A DNA stretch of 64,000 nucleotides from GCA-2731375 sp964631725 (GTDB lineage Bacteria > Pseudomonadota > Alphaproteobacteria > GCA-2731375), in the NCBI GenBank assembly GCA_964631725.1, contig CAZVYX010000015.1, forward strand, positions 1 through 64,000, given 5' to 3'. The position numbers were made by a program, and so were the translations under genes. Of this stretch, positions 1-8,216 are shown in pieces; the stretch's first letter is position 1; the number at the start of each line of letters is the position of its first letter. Under the pieces are notes generated by a model. The model saw nothing but the letters and a program-made list of their open reading frames with translations. It did not search any database and was not told the origin of the DNA.

Positions 1-59
1 CCGGCACCAAGGGAACATGTAATCTAATTGCGTTCCGGGTACCACCATCAACAACAAGC

Positions 60-1538
60 ATGGCTGTCATGCGCATCGCCTTTGCCGGTTTCCATATCGA
101 ATCCGTGAGTTTCCTCGAAACCCTGTCGACCAGGGCGATGTTCGAGGAACAGACCAGCCGTGGCGCCGACATCATCACCACTTATCGTGGCACGAATACC
201 GTGCCAGGCGGCGTCATTGCCAAATGCGAGGAATTCGGGTTCGAAATCGTACCCATCGTCTATGCCTTTCAGGGCGCCGTGGGTCCGGCCACGGACGAGG
301 CGGTGGAAAGCTACGCCGCCGAAATTGCCGATGCCCTGCGGGACATGGACGAACCCCTGGATGGTGTCATCCTGCACCTGCATGGCGCCGCCGTCTCGCC
401 CAACCATCGGGATGTGGAGGCATATTACATTGACCGGGTCAGAGAGGTGATCGGTCCATCCCTGCCGCTGGTCGTTGGCTTTGACTACCATGGCAATCTC
501 AGCGCCGCTTCGGTGCGGAAACTGTCGGCGGCTGTTGCCTACCGAAAATCCCCCCATACGGACATGGGTGAAACGGGCCGGCGCGCGGGACATTGGTTCA
601 AGCGGATTGCCGTGGACGGAGCACCGGTTGCCGTGGCGATCGCGAAGCCAGGTATTGTGATCCCCAGTATTTTTTCCGCCACCTCCCTGCCGGTACTCGC
701 GGGCATCCTAAAGAACGCCGAAGATATTCAAGAACAGCACCATGGCGAGGTCGATATTTCGGTGATGGCCGGCTTCGCCTACGGCGATACCGAAGACACC
801 GGCTTTTCCATTCTTGTCACCGGCAGTTTGGCAAAGGCGGACCTTGATGCGGTCGCCGAGAGCTTGTCGCGGCAGGTCTGGGATGCCCGGAAAGACTTAC
901 TAAACGCGGTGCCCCTGTTCAGCGCCGAGGCGGCGGTTGTCCATGCAACAGCGCGGGCTGGAAAGGCGGCCAGGCCATATGTGCTGTTGGAACATGCCGA
1001 CCGCATGAACGATTCCACCTATGTGCTGGCCGAATTGATCCGGCAAAACGTCAGGAAAGCAGCCGTGCCGCTGCTTTGGGATGCGGACGCCGCGCGGGCG
1101 GCGCACAGGGCCGGCGCCGGCGCCGAGATCGATCTGGAGATCGGTGCCTGGTCGTCGCGGCGGGCCGGCCCGCGTTTGCAGGTCCGGTGCAAAGTCCTGC
1201 AATCGGGTGAAAAGAGCTACCGGGTCTCCGGGCCGGTGATGACCGGCCATCCGGTTGATCTCGGCGTCACTGCCCTGATCGATATTGACGGCATCAGCGT
1301 CAGTCTGACCAGCCAGTTCGGATTTGCCATTGACGAGGATGCCTTCACGATATTCGGGCTCGACGCGCGGGACTTCGACATCATCGTGTTGCGTTCAAAA
1401 ACCCATTTCCGCGCGGTTTACGAGCCGTTGGCGGAGGAAATCCTGATCGTCGACACGCCGGACTGGGGCACGTCCGATCTGAGATTCCTGCCCTACGAGC
1501 ATCTGGATCGAGGCGCCGTCTATCCTCTGTCAGGGTGA
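60..1538 (+). CDS. M81 family metallopeptidase (MlrC-like)
   Basis: A 492-residue protein of the M81/microcystinase C (MlrC) family, predicted zinc enzymes that open or degrade small peptides and amides. Visible family marks are an N-terminal GFHIES (His12, Glu14), HLHGA at 106-110, DYHGN at 142-146 and YRKSPHTDMGETG at 161-173, which supply the Asp and His metal ligands. The length fits the family (about 490). There is no signal peptide, so it is probably cytoplasmic. The start is either ATG 60 or ATG 69; neither has a convincing ribosome site. It converges on the acyl-CoA dehydrogenase gene with only 3 bases between stops, and its upstream context lies outside the window. The substrate cannot be read from the sequence; many M81 members occur near peptide or amino-acid transporters, but none is visible here. 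Confidence 0.85.
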   Translation: MAVMRIAFAGFHIESVSFLETLSTRAMFEEQTSRGADIITTYRGTNTVPGGVIAKCEEFGFEIVPIVYAFQGAVGPATDEAVESYAAEIADALRDMDEPLDGVILHLHGAAVSPNHRDVEAYYIDRVREVIGPSLPLVVGFDYHGNLSAASVRKLSAAVAYRKSPHTDMGETGRRAGHWFKRIAVDGAPVAVAIAKPGIVIPSIFSATSLPVLAGILKNAEDIQEQHHGEVDISVMAGFAYGDTEDTGFSILVTGSLAKADLDAVAESLSRQVWDARKDLLNAVPLFSAEAAVVHATARAGKAARPYVLLEHADRMNDSTYVLAELIRQNVRKAAVPLLWDADAARAAHRAGAGAEIDLEIGAWSSRRAGPRLQVRCKVLQSGEKSYRVSGPVMTGHPVDLGVTALIDIDGISVSLTSQFGFAIDEDAFTIFGLDARDFDIIVLRSKTHFRAVYEPLAEEILIVDTPDWGTSDLRFLPYEHLDRGAVYPLSG

Positions 1539-1541
1539 GGC

Positions 1542-2765
1542 CTACATCCCCAATTGCGCCTTGGCGATGATGCCGTGCTGGATTTCGTTGGAGCCGGAAT
1601 AGATCGAAACCTTGCGGAAATGCAGATAGCTGGGCATGCAGCTATTGGCGTATTCCGCTCCCACCGCCTCCGTATTCATCCCTTTCCAACCATGTTGCAG
1701 GGCCGCGATCTGATAGGGCATGGCGTAATAGGCTATCGCCTCCACCTTCAGCTCGGTCAGGCGCTGCTGAATTTCCGTATTGCGAATCTTGAAGATATTG
1801 GCTTCCGCCCCCAACGCCTTGCCGCCCAACTCGCCATCGCGGGAGAATTTGTCGATGGCACGCATGTTAAAGGCTTCCAGGGTGCGCAACTGCATCTCGA
1901 TCTCGGCGATCCGGCGGGCAAAAGCGGGGTCCTTGGCGAGAGGCTGGCCGCCGTTTTGTTCATCCTCCCCCGCGATCTCCTTGAGCTGCCGCAATAGCGA
2001 CTTCTGCTGACCCAGGGAGCCGCCGGACATGCGCTCGTGCGCCAATAGATACTTGCCGATCGACCAGCCCTTGTGAATTTCGCCAACGGTATTTTCCACC
2101 GGCACCCGGACGTCGGTGTAATAAACCATGTTGGTCTCGTGCAGGCCGTCCATCAAATAGATCGGCCGGGTCTCGATCCCCGGCGTTTTCATGTCGACCA
2201 GGATGAAACTTATACCTTCCTGCTTCTTGCCGCCGGTCTGGGTGCGCGCCAGCACGAAACACCAATCGGCCCAATGGGCCTTTGTGGTCCAGGTTTTAAC
2301 ACCGTTGATCACCCATTCATCGCCGTCGCGCACCGCCATTGTGCGCAGCGAGGCAAGATCGGAGCCCGCCTCGGGCTCGGAATAGCCCTGGCACCAGATA
2401 TGCTCGCCCGAGAGCATGGGAGGAAGGAAACGTTGCTGCTGTTCCTTGGTGCCGAAGCCGATCAGCACCGGGCCGCACATGTTGATGCCGAAGACGACGA
2501 TACGCGGCGCCCCGGCCAGGGCCAGTTCCTCGTCGAAGATGTATTTTTGCGTCAGGCTCCAGCCCGGCCCGCCATGTTCCTTGGGCCAGTTCGGCGCAAC
2601 CCAGCCTTTTTCGTACAAGATCTTGTGCCAGCCGACCACGTCGTCGCGCTGCATTTCGATACCGTTGTCGACCTTGTATTTCAGATCCGCCGGCATCGCC
2701 TCGGCCAGATAGTTCCGTACTTCCGCTCGAAACGCCGCATCTTCCGGGCTAAAGGTCAAATCCAT
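1542..2765 (-). CDS. Acyl-CoA dehydrogenase
   Basis: A 407-residue flavoenzyme of the acyl-CoA dehydrogenase family, expected to introduce a trans-2 double bond into an acyl-CoA and pass electrons to ETF. The three-part fold is readable: an alpha-helical N-terminal domain, the middle beta domain with the FAD/substrate signature around QGYSEPEAGSDLAS, and WTTKAHWADW following it, then the C-terminal helical domain ending in YSGSNEIQHGII. The EPEAGSD variant and the long insertion-free C terminus resemble the FadE/PimC type rather than short-chain ACADs. ATG 2765 is preferred; a GTG lies three codons upstream. Its electrons could reach the quinone pool through the ETF-QO encoded at 54302. Substrate chain length is unknown. 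Confidence 0.9.
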   Translation of the reverse strand: MDLTFSPEDAAFRAEVRNYLAEAMPADLKYKVDNGIEMQRDDVVGWHKILYEKGWVAPNWPKEHGGPGWSLTQKYIFDEELALAGAPRIVVFGINMCGPVLIGFGTKEQQQRFLPPMLSGEHIWCQGYSEPEAGSDLASLRTMAVRDGDEWVINGVKTWTTKAHWADWCFVLARTQTGGKKQEGISFILVDMKTPGIETRPIYLMDGLHETNMVYYTDVRVPVENTVGEIHKGWSIGKYLLAHERMSGGSLGQQKSLLRQLKEIAGEDEQNGGQPLAKDPAFARRIAEIEMQLRTLEAFNMRAIDKFSRDGELGGKALGAEANIFKIRNTEIQQRLTELKVEAIAYYAMPYQIAALQHGWKGMNTEAVGAEYANSCMPSYLHFRKVSIYSGSNEIQHGIIAKAQLGM

Positions 2766-2881
2766 GGCAGGCACCCAATCTCACGCAAAGACAAAGATTG
2801 GGTAAGCCTAGAACAACTTGGCTGATTACTGAAGGGTTGCGGTAACGCGGTAGAAGCGTGGTCGAAACGTGGACCGGATTT

Positions 2882-4174
2882 TCAGGCAGCGTCGGCCTGC
2901 TCGCGGCTGGCCCTGGGCGCACCAAAAAGGAAGCCTTGGCCAAAATCAAAACCGTACTCCAGAACCTCGATAACGTCGGACTCCTGTTCAATCCGCTCCA
3001 CCACCAAGGAGATTTCCGAAATCGTCGATTTGGCCTTCAAATTCCGCGGATGGACCCAGTTCGCGCCATCCTCGGGCAGGGTCAACAATAGCTGTATAGG
3101 CACCTTGATGAAGCGGAAGTTGGCCTGCGCCAGAGCTTGGAAGTCAATCTCCAGTTCCTCGACCTGATCCATGGAAAAACGAAAGCCCAACTCACCCAAG
3201 GCGCGCAATTGCTGCAACACTGAATCGGATAGTGCCATCACGTCCCGCTGCGCGATCTCGAAAACAAGCCGCGACGCCAGGTTGGGATTGCTGGCCATGA
3301 AGCCAATGAACTGATCAAGAAACTCCGTATCGTTCAGGGTATGGTCCGAAATATTAACGAAGAAGCTGACATCGCTCTCCCGCTTTTCGGTGCGGCGGAG
3401 CAATTGTACGCAACGCATCAGCAACAGATTGTCGATCGCGGTGATCAGGCCCTGCTTCTTGGCCACGTCCAGGTATTGCCCGGCCGCGACCATGCGGCCA
3501 TCGCTGGTCCGAATTCGGGAAAAGGCCTCGTAATGCCGGGTTCGCCGCTGCGGCAGACTGACAATCGGCTGGAGGTAGAGGTCGACACGGTTGGTCTCCA
3601 GGGCTTCGGTGATAAAGCCTAGAATTTCCTGCTCATCAACCGGTCCTTCGGGGCTGGGACGCGCGGGCTGTTTCGCCGTCTCATTTACCTCGCCCGCGTC
3701 GGACCCATCTTGTTGGTTGGCGGCCTGACGCTCCTTCAAGGCTCTTCTGCTTGGTTTGCGCCGGCTTGGACGCGCGGCCTTTGTCTGCTTCGCGGACTCA
3801 AGCAGGCCCAATTGCGATTGCAGCACCTTCATTTCCTTGGCCAATGTCTGATTGGCCCCGGCGGCGGCATTTTCGACCACATCGCATAGGACGTTGATTT
3901 CCTCGCGGGCACGAACCAGATCCGCGACCAGGCCTTCGTTTGCCTCGCGCAGTTCGTCCAACTCGTCGAATGCCTCATCCAATTGGCTCGCCACATCACG
4001 TTGGTCAAGCCGGCGGGAAAAAGTCTCATGCAGCAGGACGGCGCCGAGAAAACCGGCGCCCGCAATCAGATAACAGGTTGTCGGCGCCAGATCCGGCATT
4101 GCCTGCAACAGGATAAAGCCCGCCGCGGCCGAAACCGCCCCGTAAGAGGCAAGTATGAACAGGTGCAATATCAC
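2882..4174 (-). CDS. TipF-like membrane protein with degenerate EAL domain
   Basis: A 430-residue protein with two N-terminal hydrophobic segments (about 3-24 and 34-48), a charged coiled-coil stretch (about 55-130), a basic linker (131-155) and a C-terminal EAL-type domain (about 185-420). The order matches alphaproteobacterial TipF, a flagellar-assembly protein that binds c-di-GMP. EAL residues kept are Glu216, Asn274, Glu306, Lys357, Glu393 and Gln413-Gly414. Residues lost are the leucine of EAL (YEAFSR at 215-220) and the double-Asp motif DDFG, here MDQV at 335-338. Phosphodiesterase activity is therefore unlikely; a binding or scaffolding role is inferred. The start is a GTG with a weak ribosome site. 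No flagellar genes are nearby, so the TipF assignment rests on architecture only. Confidence 0.75.
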   Translation of the reverse strand: MILHLFILASYGAVSAAAGFILLQAMPDLAPTTCYLIAGAGFLGAVLLHETFSRRLDQRDVASQLDEAFDELDELREANEGLVADLVRAREEINVLCDVVENAAAGANQTLAKEMKVLQSQLGLLESAKQTKAARPSRRKPSRRALKERQAANQQDGSDAGEVNETAKQPARPSPEGPVDEQEILGFITEALETNRVDLYLQPIVSLPQRRTRHYEAFSRIRTSDGRMVAAGQYLDVAKKQGLITAIDNLLLMRCVQLLRRTEKRESDVSFFVNISDHTLNDTEFLDQFIGFMASNPNLASRLVFEIAQRDVMALSDSVLQQLRALGELGFRFSMDQVEELEIDFQALAQANFRFIKVPIQLLLTLPEDGANWVHPRNLKAKSTISEISLVVERIEQESDVIEVLEYGFDFGQGFLFGAPRASREQADAA

Positions 4175-4289
4175 CGAGATGCAGTCCCAAAGTTATTCAG
4201 GCTGCAGTCTGACCGTAGTCGGTTTCAATATGGTTAACGACATCTTGCGCTTTTGCGCCGGCACTTACGGTGGACCCGCCCGGCCCCAT

Positions 4290-5198
4290 TCAGGTCAGCG
4301 CGCGTGTTTCCAGATAAATACGGCGGACTTCCGGAAAATTCTCCCGTAATTTGGTCTCCAACTCGCCAGTGGCCGCTTCAACCTCTTCCGAAGTCAGGCC
4401 ATCAGCGAAGTCCAGATCAGCTGCCAGCAGAATTTCCTGCGGTCCCAGATGCATGGTGCGCACGTCCGCCACCCGCACCACCCGCCGGTCGCCATTCAAT
4501 AGCGCCCGGCAGCCTTCCACCACCTCGGGCTCCGCCGCCTCACCGATCAACAGCGCCTTGCACTCGTAGGCAAGGAACAGCGCGACACCCGCCAACACCA
4601 GGCCGATGGCGACAGCGGCGGCGCCATCCATCCAGGGCAGACCGAACTGATGGCCGATAAAAATGCCGCCCATGGCGATCATCAGGCCCAGGATCGCCGC
4701 GCTGTCTTCGAACACCACCGTGAACAACGCCGGATCCTTGCCTCGGCGCACCGCCTCGAAGAAGCCCATATCGCCCTTTTGCCGCAGAAATTGCCGTAGG
4801 GCCAGGAAACAGGCGACGCCTTCGAATACCAGAGACAGGCCCAGGACCGAGTAGCTGACCATGACATTCGTCACCGGGGTCGGCTGCATGATGCCGTGCA
4901 CGCCTTCATAAATAGAAAACCCCGCACCCAGGCCAAAAATCAGTATGGCGACCACGAAACTCCAAAAATACAGCTCCTTGCCATAGCCAAAGGGATGCCG
5001 TGCATCCGCCGGCAGGCTGGCCCGATACATCCCATACAGTAACAGCGCCTGGTTGCCCGTATCGACCAGGCTATGGATCGCTTCCGACAGCATGGCGGAC
5101 GAGCCGGTGAACACCGCCGCGCTGAATTTTGTCACCGCGATCGCCAAATTTCCCACTAAAGCGGCATAAACCGCCATTTTCGAAGAGCCAGTCGCCAT
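4290..5198 (-). CDS. Cation diffusion facilitator, ZnT9-like
   Basis: A 302-residue transporter of the CDF family, six membrane segments followed by a cytoplasmic alpha/beta domain (about 215-302). Helix 2 carries the usual metal site AIHSLVDTGNQ with His42 and Asp46. Helix 5 has VVFEDSAA: Asp165 is kept, but the residue four positions before it is Val161 instead of the His of classical zinc CDF pumps. This VxxxD pattern with a neighbouring Glu resembles the SLC30A9/ZnT9 branch. It probably moves a divalent metal across the inner membrane in exchange for protons, but the metal is uncertain. It is divergent from the aminotransferase gene, with 41 bases between starts. Confidence 0.87.
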   Translation of the reverse strand: MATGSSKMAVYAALVGNLAIAVTKFSAAVFTGSSAMLSEAIHSLVDTGNQALLLYGMYRASLPADARHPFGYGKELYFWSFVVAILIFGLGAGFSIYEGVHGIMQPTPVTNVMVSYSVLGLSLVFEGVACFLALRQFLRQKGDMGFFEAVRRGKDPALFTVVFEDSAAILGLMIAMGGIFIGHQFGLPWMDGAAAVAIGLVLAGVALFLAYECKALLIGEAAEPEVVEGCRALLNGDRRVVRVADVRTMHLGPQEILLAADLDFADGLTSEEVEAATGELETKLRENFPEVRRIYLETRALT

Positions 5199-5239
5199 GG
5201 CGTCATGCTATACCAGGGGATCTGAAGTTGGGAAAGCAT

Positions 5240-6439
5240 ATGAACGATAGTAAAAACAATAATAAAAGCAATAATTTAGCGAGCGGCCCGGCCGGCGCAC
5301 GCGAGACGGTAGAAAATTTGGGCAATTCGTTGATCCGGGAAGTGGCCCACGCGGGCATGGGACTGGATGACGTGGTCGCACTTTGGTATGGCGAGCCCGA
5401 TCTGCCGACGCCTGATTTCATCTGCCAGGCGGCCAATGCCGCCCTGGCGCAGGGCAATACCTTCTATACCGAGAATTTCGGCATTCCCGAGCTGCGCCAG
5501 GCCTTGGGCGAATATATGACGGCCCTGTACAAACGCCCGATCGATAGCGGCCGGGTGGCCGTCACCTCCTCCGGCATGAGCGCGACCAATCTGATGCAGC
5601 AGGTGATGACCAACCCTGGCGACAATGTCGTCGTGACCGCGCCGGTCTGGCCTAACCTGATCGAAACCGTCCGGGTGATGGGGGGCGAGCCGCGCTTTGC
5701 CTGGCTGCAGTTCGGCAACCAGGGCTGGAGCCTGGATATTGAGCGGATGTTCGACATGGTCGATAGCCGCACCCGCGCCATGCTGATCAACACCCCTTCC
5801 AATCCCACCGGCTGGGTCATGAGCCGGGACGAGATGCAGCAGGTATTGGATTTCTGCCGCGCTCGTGGCATCTGGGTCCTCTCCGACGAGGTCTATGCGC
5901 GAATGTATTTTGACGGACCCGCCGCGCCAAGCTTCCTGGAACTCGCCGAACCCGATGACCGCCTGGTGGTGGTCAACAGCTTCTCCAAGTCCTGGTGCAT
6001 GACCGGCTGGCGGCTGGGTTGGCTGACGGCGCCGCCCGCGCTGATGCCCACATTGGAGAAGATGATCGAGTTTCACTATTCCTGCCCGGCACATTTCAGC
6101 CAGGTCGCCGGCATCACAGCCGTGCGCGAGGGCGAGGACTTCGTCACCGAGACCGTGGCCCGCTACAAACAGGCGCGCGATCTGGTGATCGACCGGCTGC
6201 AAGGCATGCCGAAAGTGCGGGTGCATCGACCCGACGGCGCCTTCTATGCCTTTTTCGCCGTCGATGGGATGACCGACTCCTTGGGCATGTGCAAGGATAT
6301 CCTGCGCCAAACCCATGTTGGACTGGCGCCCGGCGCCGCTTTTGGGCCGGAGGGCGAGGGTTATATTCGGCTCTGCTTCGCCTCCACCCTGGACCGGCTT
6401 GACGACGCCATGGACCGCCTGGAACCGCTGTTGGGCTAG
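5240..6439 (+). CDS. Class I/II aminotransferase (PLP-dependent)
   Basis: A 399-residue fold-type I aminotransferase. The PLP lysine sits in NSFSKSWCMTGWRLGW, the Asn/Asp/Tyr cofactor contacts in NTPSNPTGW and SDEVYARMYFDG, and the C-terminal substrate arginine in YIRLCFAST. The family transfers an amino group between an amino acid and a 2-oxo acid. ATG 5240 is chosen, giving an Asn/Lys/Ser-rich N terminus (MNDSKNNNKSNN); the frame stays open further upstream but would run into the divergent transporter gene. It starts a three-gene unit with the DenD-like and SDR genes (gaps of 20 and 12 bases), suggesting a shared pathway acting on a hydroxy or amino acid. The substrate is not recognisable. 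Confidence 0.88.
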   Translation: MNDSKNNNKSNNLASGPAGARETVENLGNSLIREVAHAGMGLDDVVALWYGEPDLPTPDFICQAANAALAQGNTFYTENFGIPELRQALGEYMTALYKRPIDSGRVAVTSSGMSATNLMQQVMTNPGDNVVVTAPVWPNLIETVRVMGGEPRFAWLQFGNQGWSLDIERMFDMVDSRTRAMLINTPSNPTGWVMSRDEMQQVLDFCRARGIWVLSDEVYARMYFDGPAAPSFLELAEPDDRLVVVNSFSKSWCMTGWRLGWLTAPPALMPTLEKMIEFHYSCPAHFSQVAGITAVREGEDFVTETVARYKQARDLVIDRLQGMPKVRVHRPDGAFYAFFAVDGMTDSLGMCKDILRQTHVGLAPGAAFGPEGEGYIRLCFASTLDRLDDAMDRLEPLLG

Positions 6440-6459
6440 AAATACGGAGAAGCAAAGGC

Positions 6460-7437
6460 ATGAAAGTTGTAATCACGGGCGGCGGCGGCTTTATCGGCCG
6501 CAAGCTGGCGCACCGGATCCTGGCATTGGGGGCGCTGACGGGGCCATCGGGGCCGGCTGAAGCGGTGACGGAGCTGGTCTTGTTCGATGCCGTGGCGCCG
6601 CCGGATGGTGAATTCACCGATGATCGCGTGCGTGCCGTTGTCGGCGATATAACCGACGCCGGCCTGGTGGCCGAAGTTATCGATAAGGACACCGACAGCG
6701 TCTTTCACCTGGCCGCCGTGGTCAGCGCCGGCGCGGAGGCCGATTTCGACCTGGGCTATCAGGTCAACCTGGAAGGCACGCGCAACGTTCTGGAAGCGGC
6801 CCGCGCCGCCAACGGTACCCCACGTCTGGTCTTCGCTTCCTCCCTGGCGGTCTATGGCGGCGATGTCCCCGACACCGTCGGCGATCTGACCCCGATCACG
6901 CCGGAAACCTCATATGGCGCACAAAAGGTGATGGGCGAGTATCTGATCACTGACTACAGCCGCAAAGGCTATATCAATGGCCGCGCCATGCGCCTGCCGA
7001 CCATCGTGGTACGCCCGGGCAAGCCGAACAAGGCGGCATCCGGCTTCGCCTCCGGCATTATTCGGGAACCCCTGAACGGCGTCGACATGGTCTGTCCGGT
7101 GACGCCGGAATCACGCATGGCCATCATGTCGCCGCGCACCGTGGTCGAATGCTTCGTGCATATGCACGAATTGGACGCCACGAAACTAGGCGCCAGCCGG
7201 GCCATTCTACTCTCCGGTTTCAGCGTCTCCATGGGTGATACGGCGGCGGCGGTGAACAACCTGGATACCAACCGGACCCGGGGCAAGATCACCTTCAAGG
7301 TCGATCCGGCAACCCAGGCCATTGTCGATGGCTGGCCGAAAACGACTTTTTCGGACAAGGCCGGCGCACTGGGTTTCCCCAGCGACGACAATATCGCGGA
7401 CGTGATCGCCGCCTATATCGAAGACGAATTGGACTAA
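6460..7437 (+). CDS. denD: NAD-dependent epimerase/dehydratase, D-erythronate dehydrogenase (DenD)-like
   Basis: A 325-residue extended short-chain dehydrogenase. The NAD-binding GGGGFIG is at residues 7-13 and the catalytic SYGAQK tyrosine/lysine pair near 150, with SSLAVYGG before it. The segments RLPTIVVRPGKPNKAASGFASGI and SRMAIMSPRTVVE resemble the DenD group, which oxidises D-erythronate to 2-oxo-tetronate in four-carbon acid-sugar catabolism. The usual partners of that pathway (OtnK kinase, OtnC aldolase) are not adjacent; instead it lies between an aminotransferase and a classical SDR. The family is fairly sure and the exact substrate is not. Ribosome site: GGAGAAGC, 9 bases before ATG 6460. 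Confidence 0.8.
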   Translation: MKVVITGGGGFIGRKLAHRILALGALTGPSGPAEAVTELVLFDAVAPPDGEFTDDRVRAVVGDITDAGLVAEVIDKDTDSVFHLAAVVSAGAEADFDLGYQVNLEGTRNVLEAARAANGTPRLVFASSLAVYGGDVPDTVGDLTPITPETSYGAQKVMGEYLITDYSRKGYINGRAMRLPTIVVRPGKPNKAASGFASGIIREPLNGVDMVCPVTPESRMAIMSPRTVVECFVHMHELDATKLGASRAILLSGFSVSMGDTAAAVNNLDTNRTRGKITFKVDPATQAIVDGWPKTTFSDKAGALGFPSDDNIADVIAAYIEDELD

Positions 7438-7449
7438 GGGAGCATCCTC

Positions 7450-8190
7450 ATGAGCGGACGTCTGGCCGGAAAACGGGCCTTTATCACGGCAGCCGCCCAA
7501 GGCATTGGCCGGGCCACCGCCGAGACCTTCCTGCGTGAAGGCGCGCAAGTCATCGCGACGGATATCAATTTGGATATCCTAAGTGAACTGGACGGCGCGG
7601 GAGATGTCATCATTGAACAACTGGATGCCCGCGACGGTGCGGCGATCCAGGCGGCAGCGGCGCGGCACGGCGCTGTGGATATTCTGTTCAACTGCGCCGG
7701 CTTCGTGCACGGCGGCACGCTGCTGGAGGCCACGGAAGATGACTGGGATTTTGCCTTCGATCTGAACGTGAAATCCATGTTCCGGGTCTGCCGCGCCTTC
7801 CTGCCCGCCATGCTGGAGAACGGCGGCGGCAGCATCGTCAATACATCCTCCGTTGCCTCCGCCATGAAGGGCATTGTGAGCCGCTGCGTCTACAGTTCCT
7901 CGAAGGCGGCGGTTACCGGCCTGACCAAATCCATCGCCGCCGACTATGTGGGCCAGGGCATCCGCTGCAACGCCATCGCGCCGGGCACCGTCGATACGCC
8001 GTCCCTGGGTGATCGCATCAACGCGGCTGACGATCCCGTGCAGCAACGCAAGGATTTCATCGCCCGCCAGCCCATGGGCCGTCTGGGCACGGCGCAAGAG
8101 GTCGCTAACTTGGTGCTGTTCCTGGCCTCGGACGAAAGCGCCTTTTGCACCGGCCAGGTCTATACCGTCGATGGCGGCGTGGTGATGTAG
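7450..8190 (+). CDS. SDR family oxidoreductase (sugar-acid or hydroxybutyrate dehydrogenase type)
   Basis: A 246-residue classical short-chain dehydrogenase. The cofactor motif is AAAQGIGRA (near residue 15), Asp38 in ATDINLD favours NAD over NADP, and the structural NCAGFVHGG follows. The catalytic triad is Ser in NTSSVAS, then Tyr and Lys in VYSSSKAAV. The C-terminal TVDGGVVM is normal for the fold. Overall it resembles the group holding 2-keto-3-deoxy-L-fuconate/rhamnonate dehydrogenases and cytosolic BDH2. It is last in the aminotransferase-DenD-SDR unit. A role in oxidising a deoxy-sugar acid or hydroxy acid is inferred from family and neighbours, not shown. Confidence 0.85.
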   Translation: MSGRLAGKRAFITAAAQGIGRATAETFLREGAQVIATDINLDILSELDGAGDVIIEQLDARDGAAIQAAAARHGAVDILFNCAGFVHGGTLLEATEDDWDFAFDLNVKSMFRVCRAFLPAMLENGGGSIVNTSSVASAMKGIVSRCVYSSSKAAVTGLTKSIAADYVGQGIRCNAIAPGTVDTPSLGDRINAADDPVQQRKDFIARQPMGRLGTAQEVANLVLFLASDESAFCTGQVYTVDGGVVM

Positions 8191-8216
8191 CTGCGCGTAG
8201 CCTTTAGCCAGCCTGC

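Noticed and set aside
2882..4260. CtrA-type sites (TTAA-N7-TTAA) before the TipF-like gene
   Set aside because: Only one half-site (GTTAAC near 4230) is present; the second half does not match.
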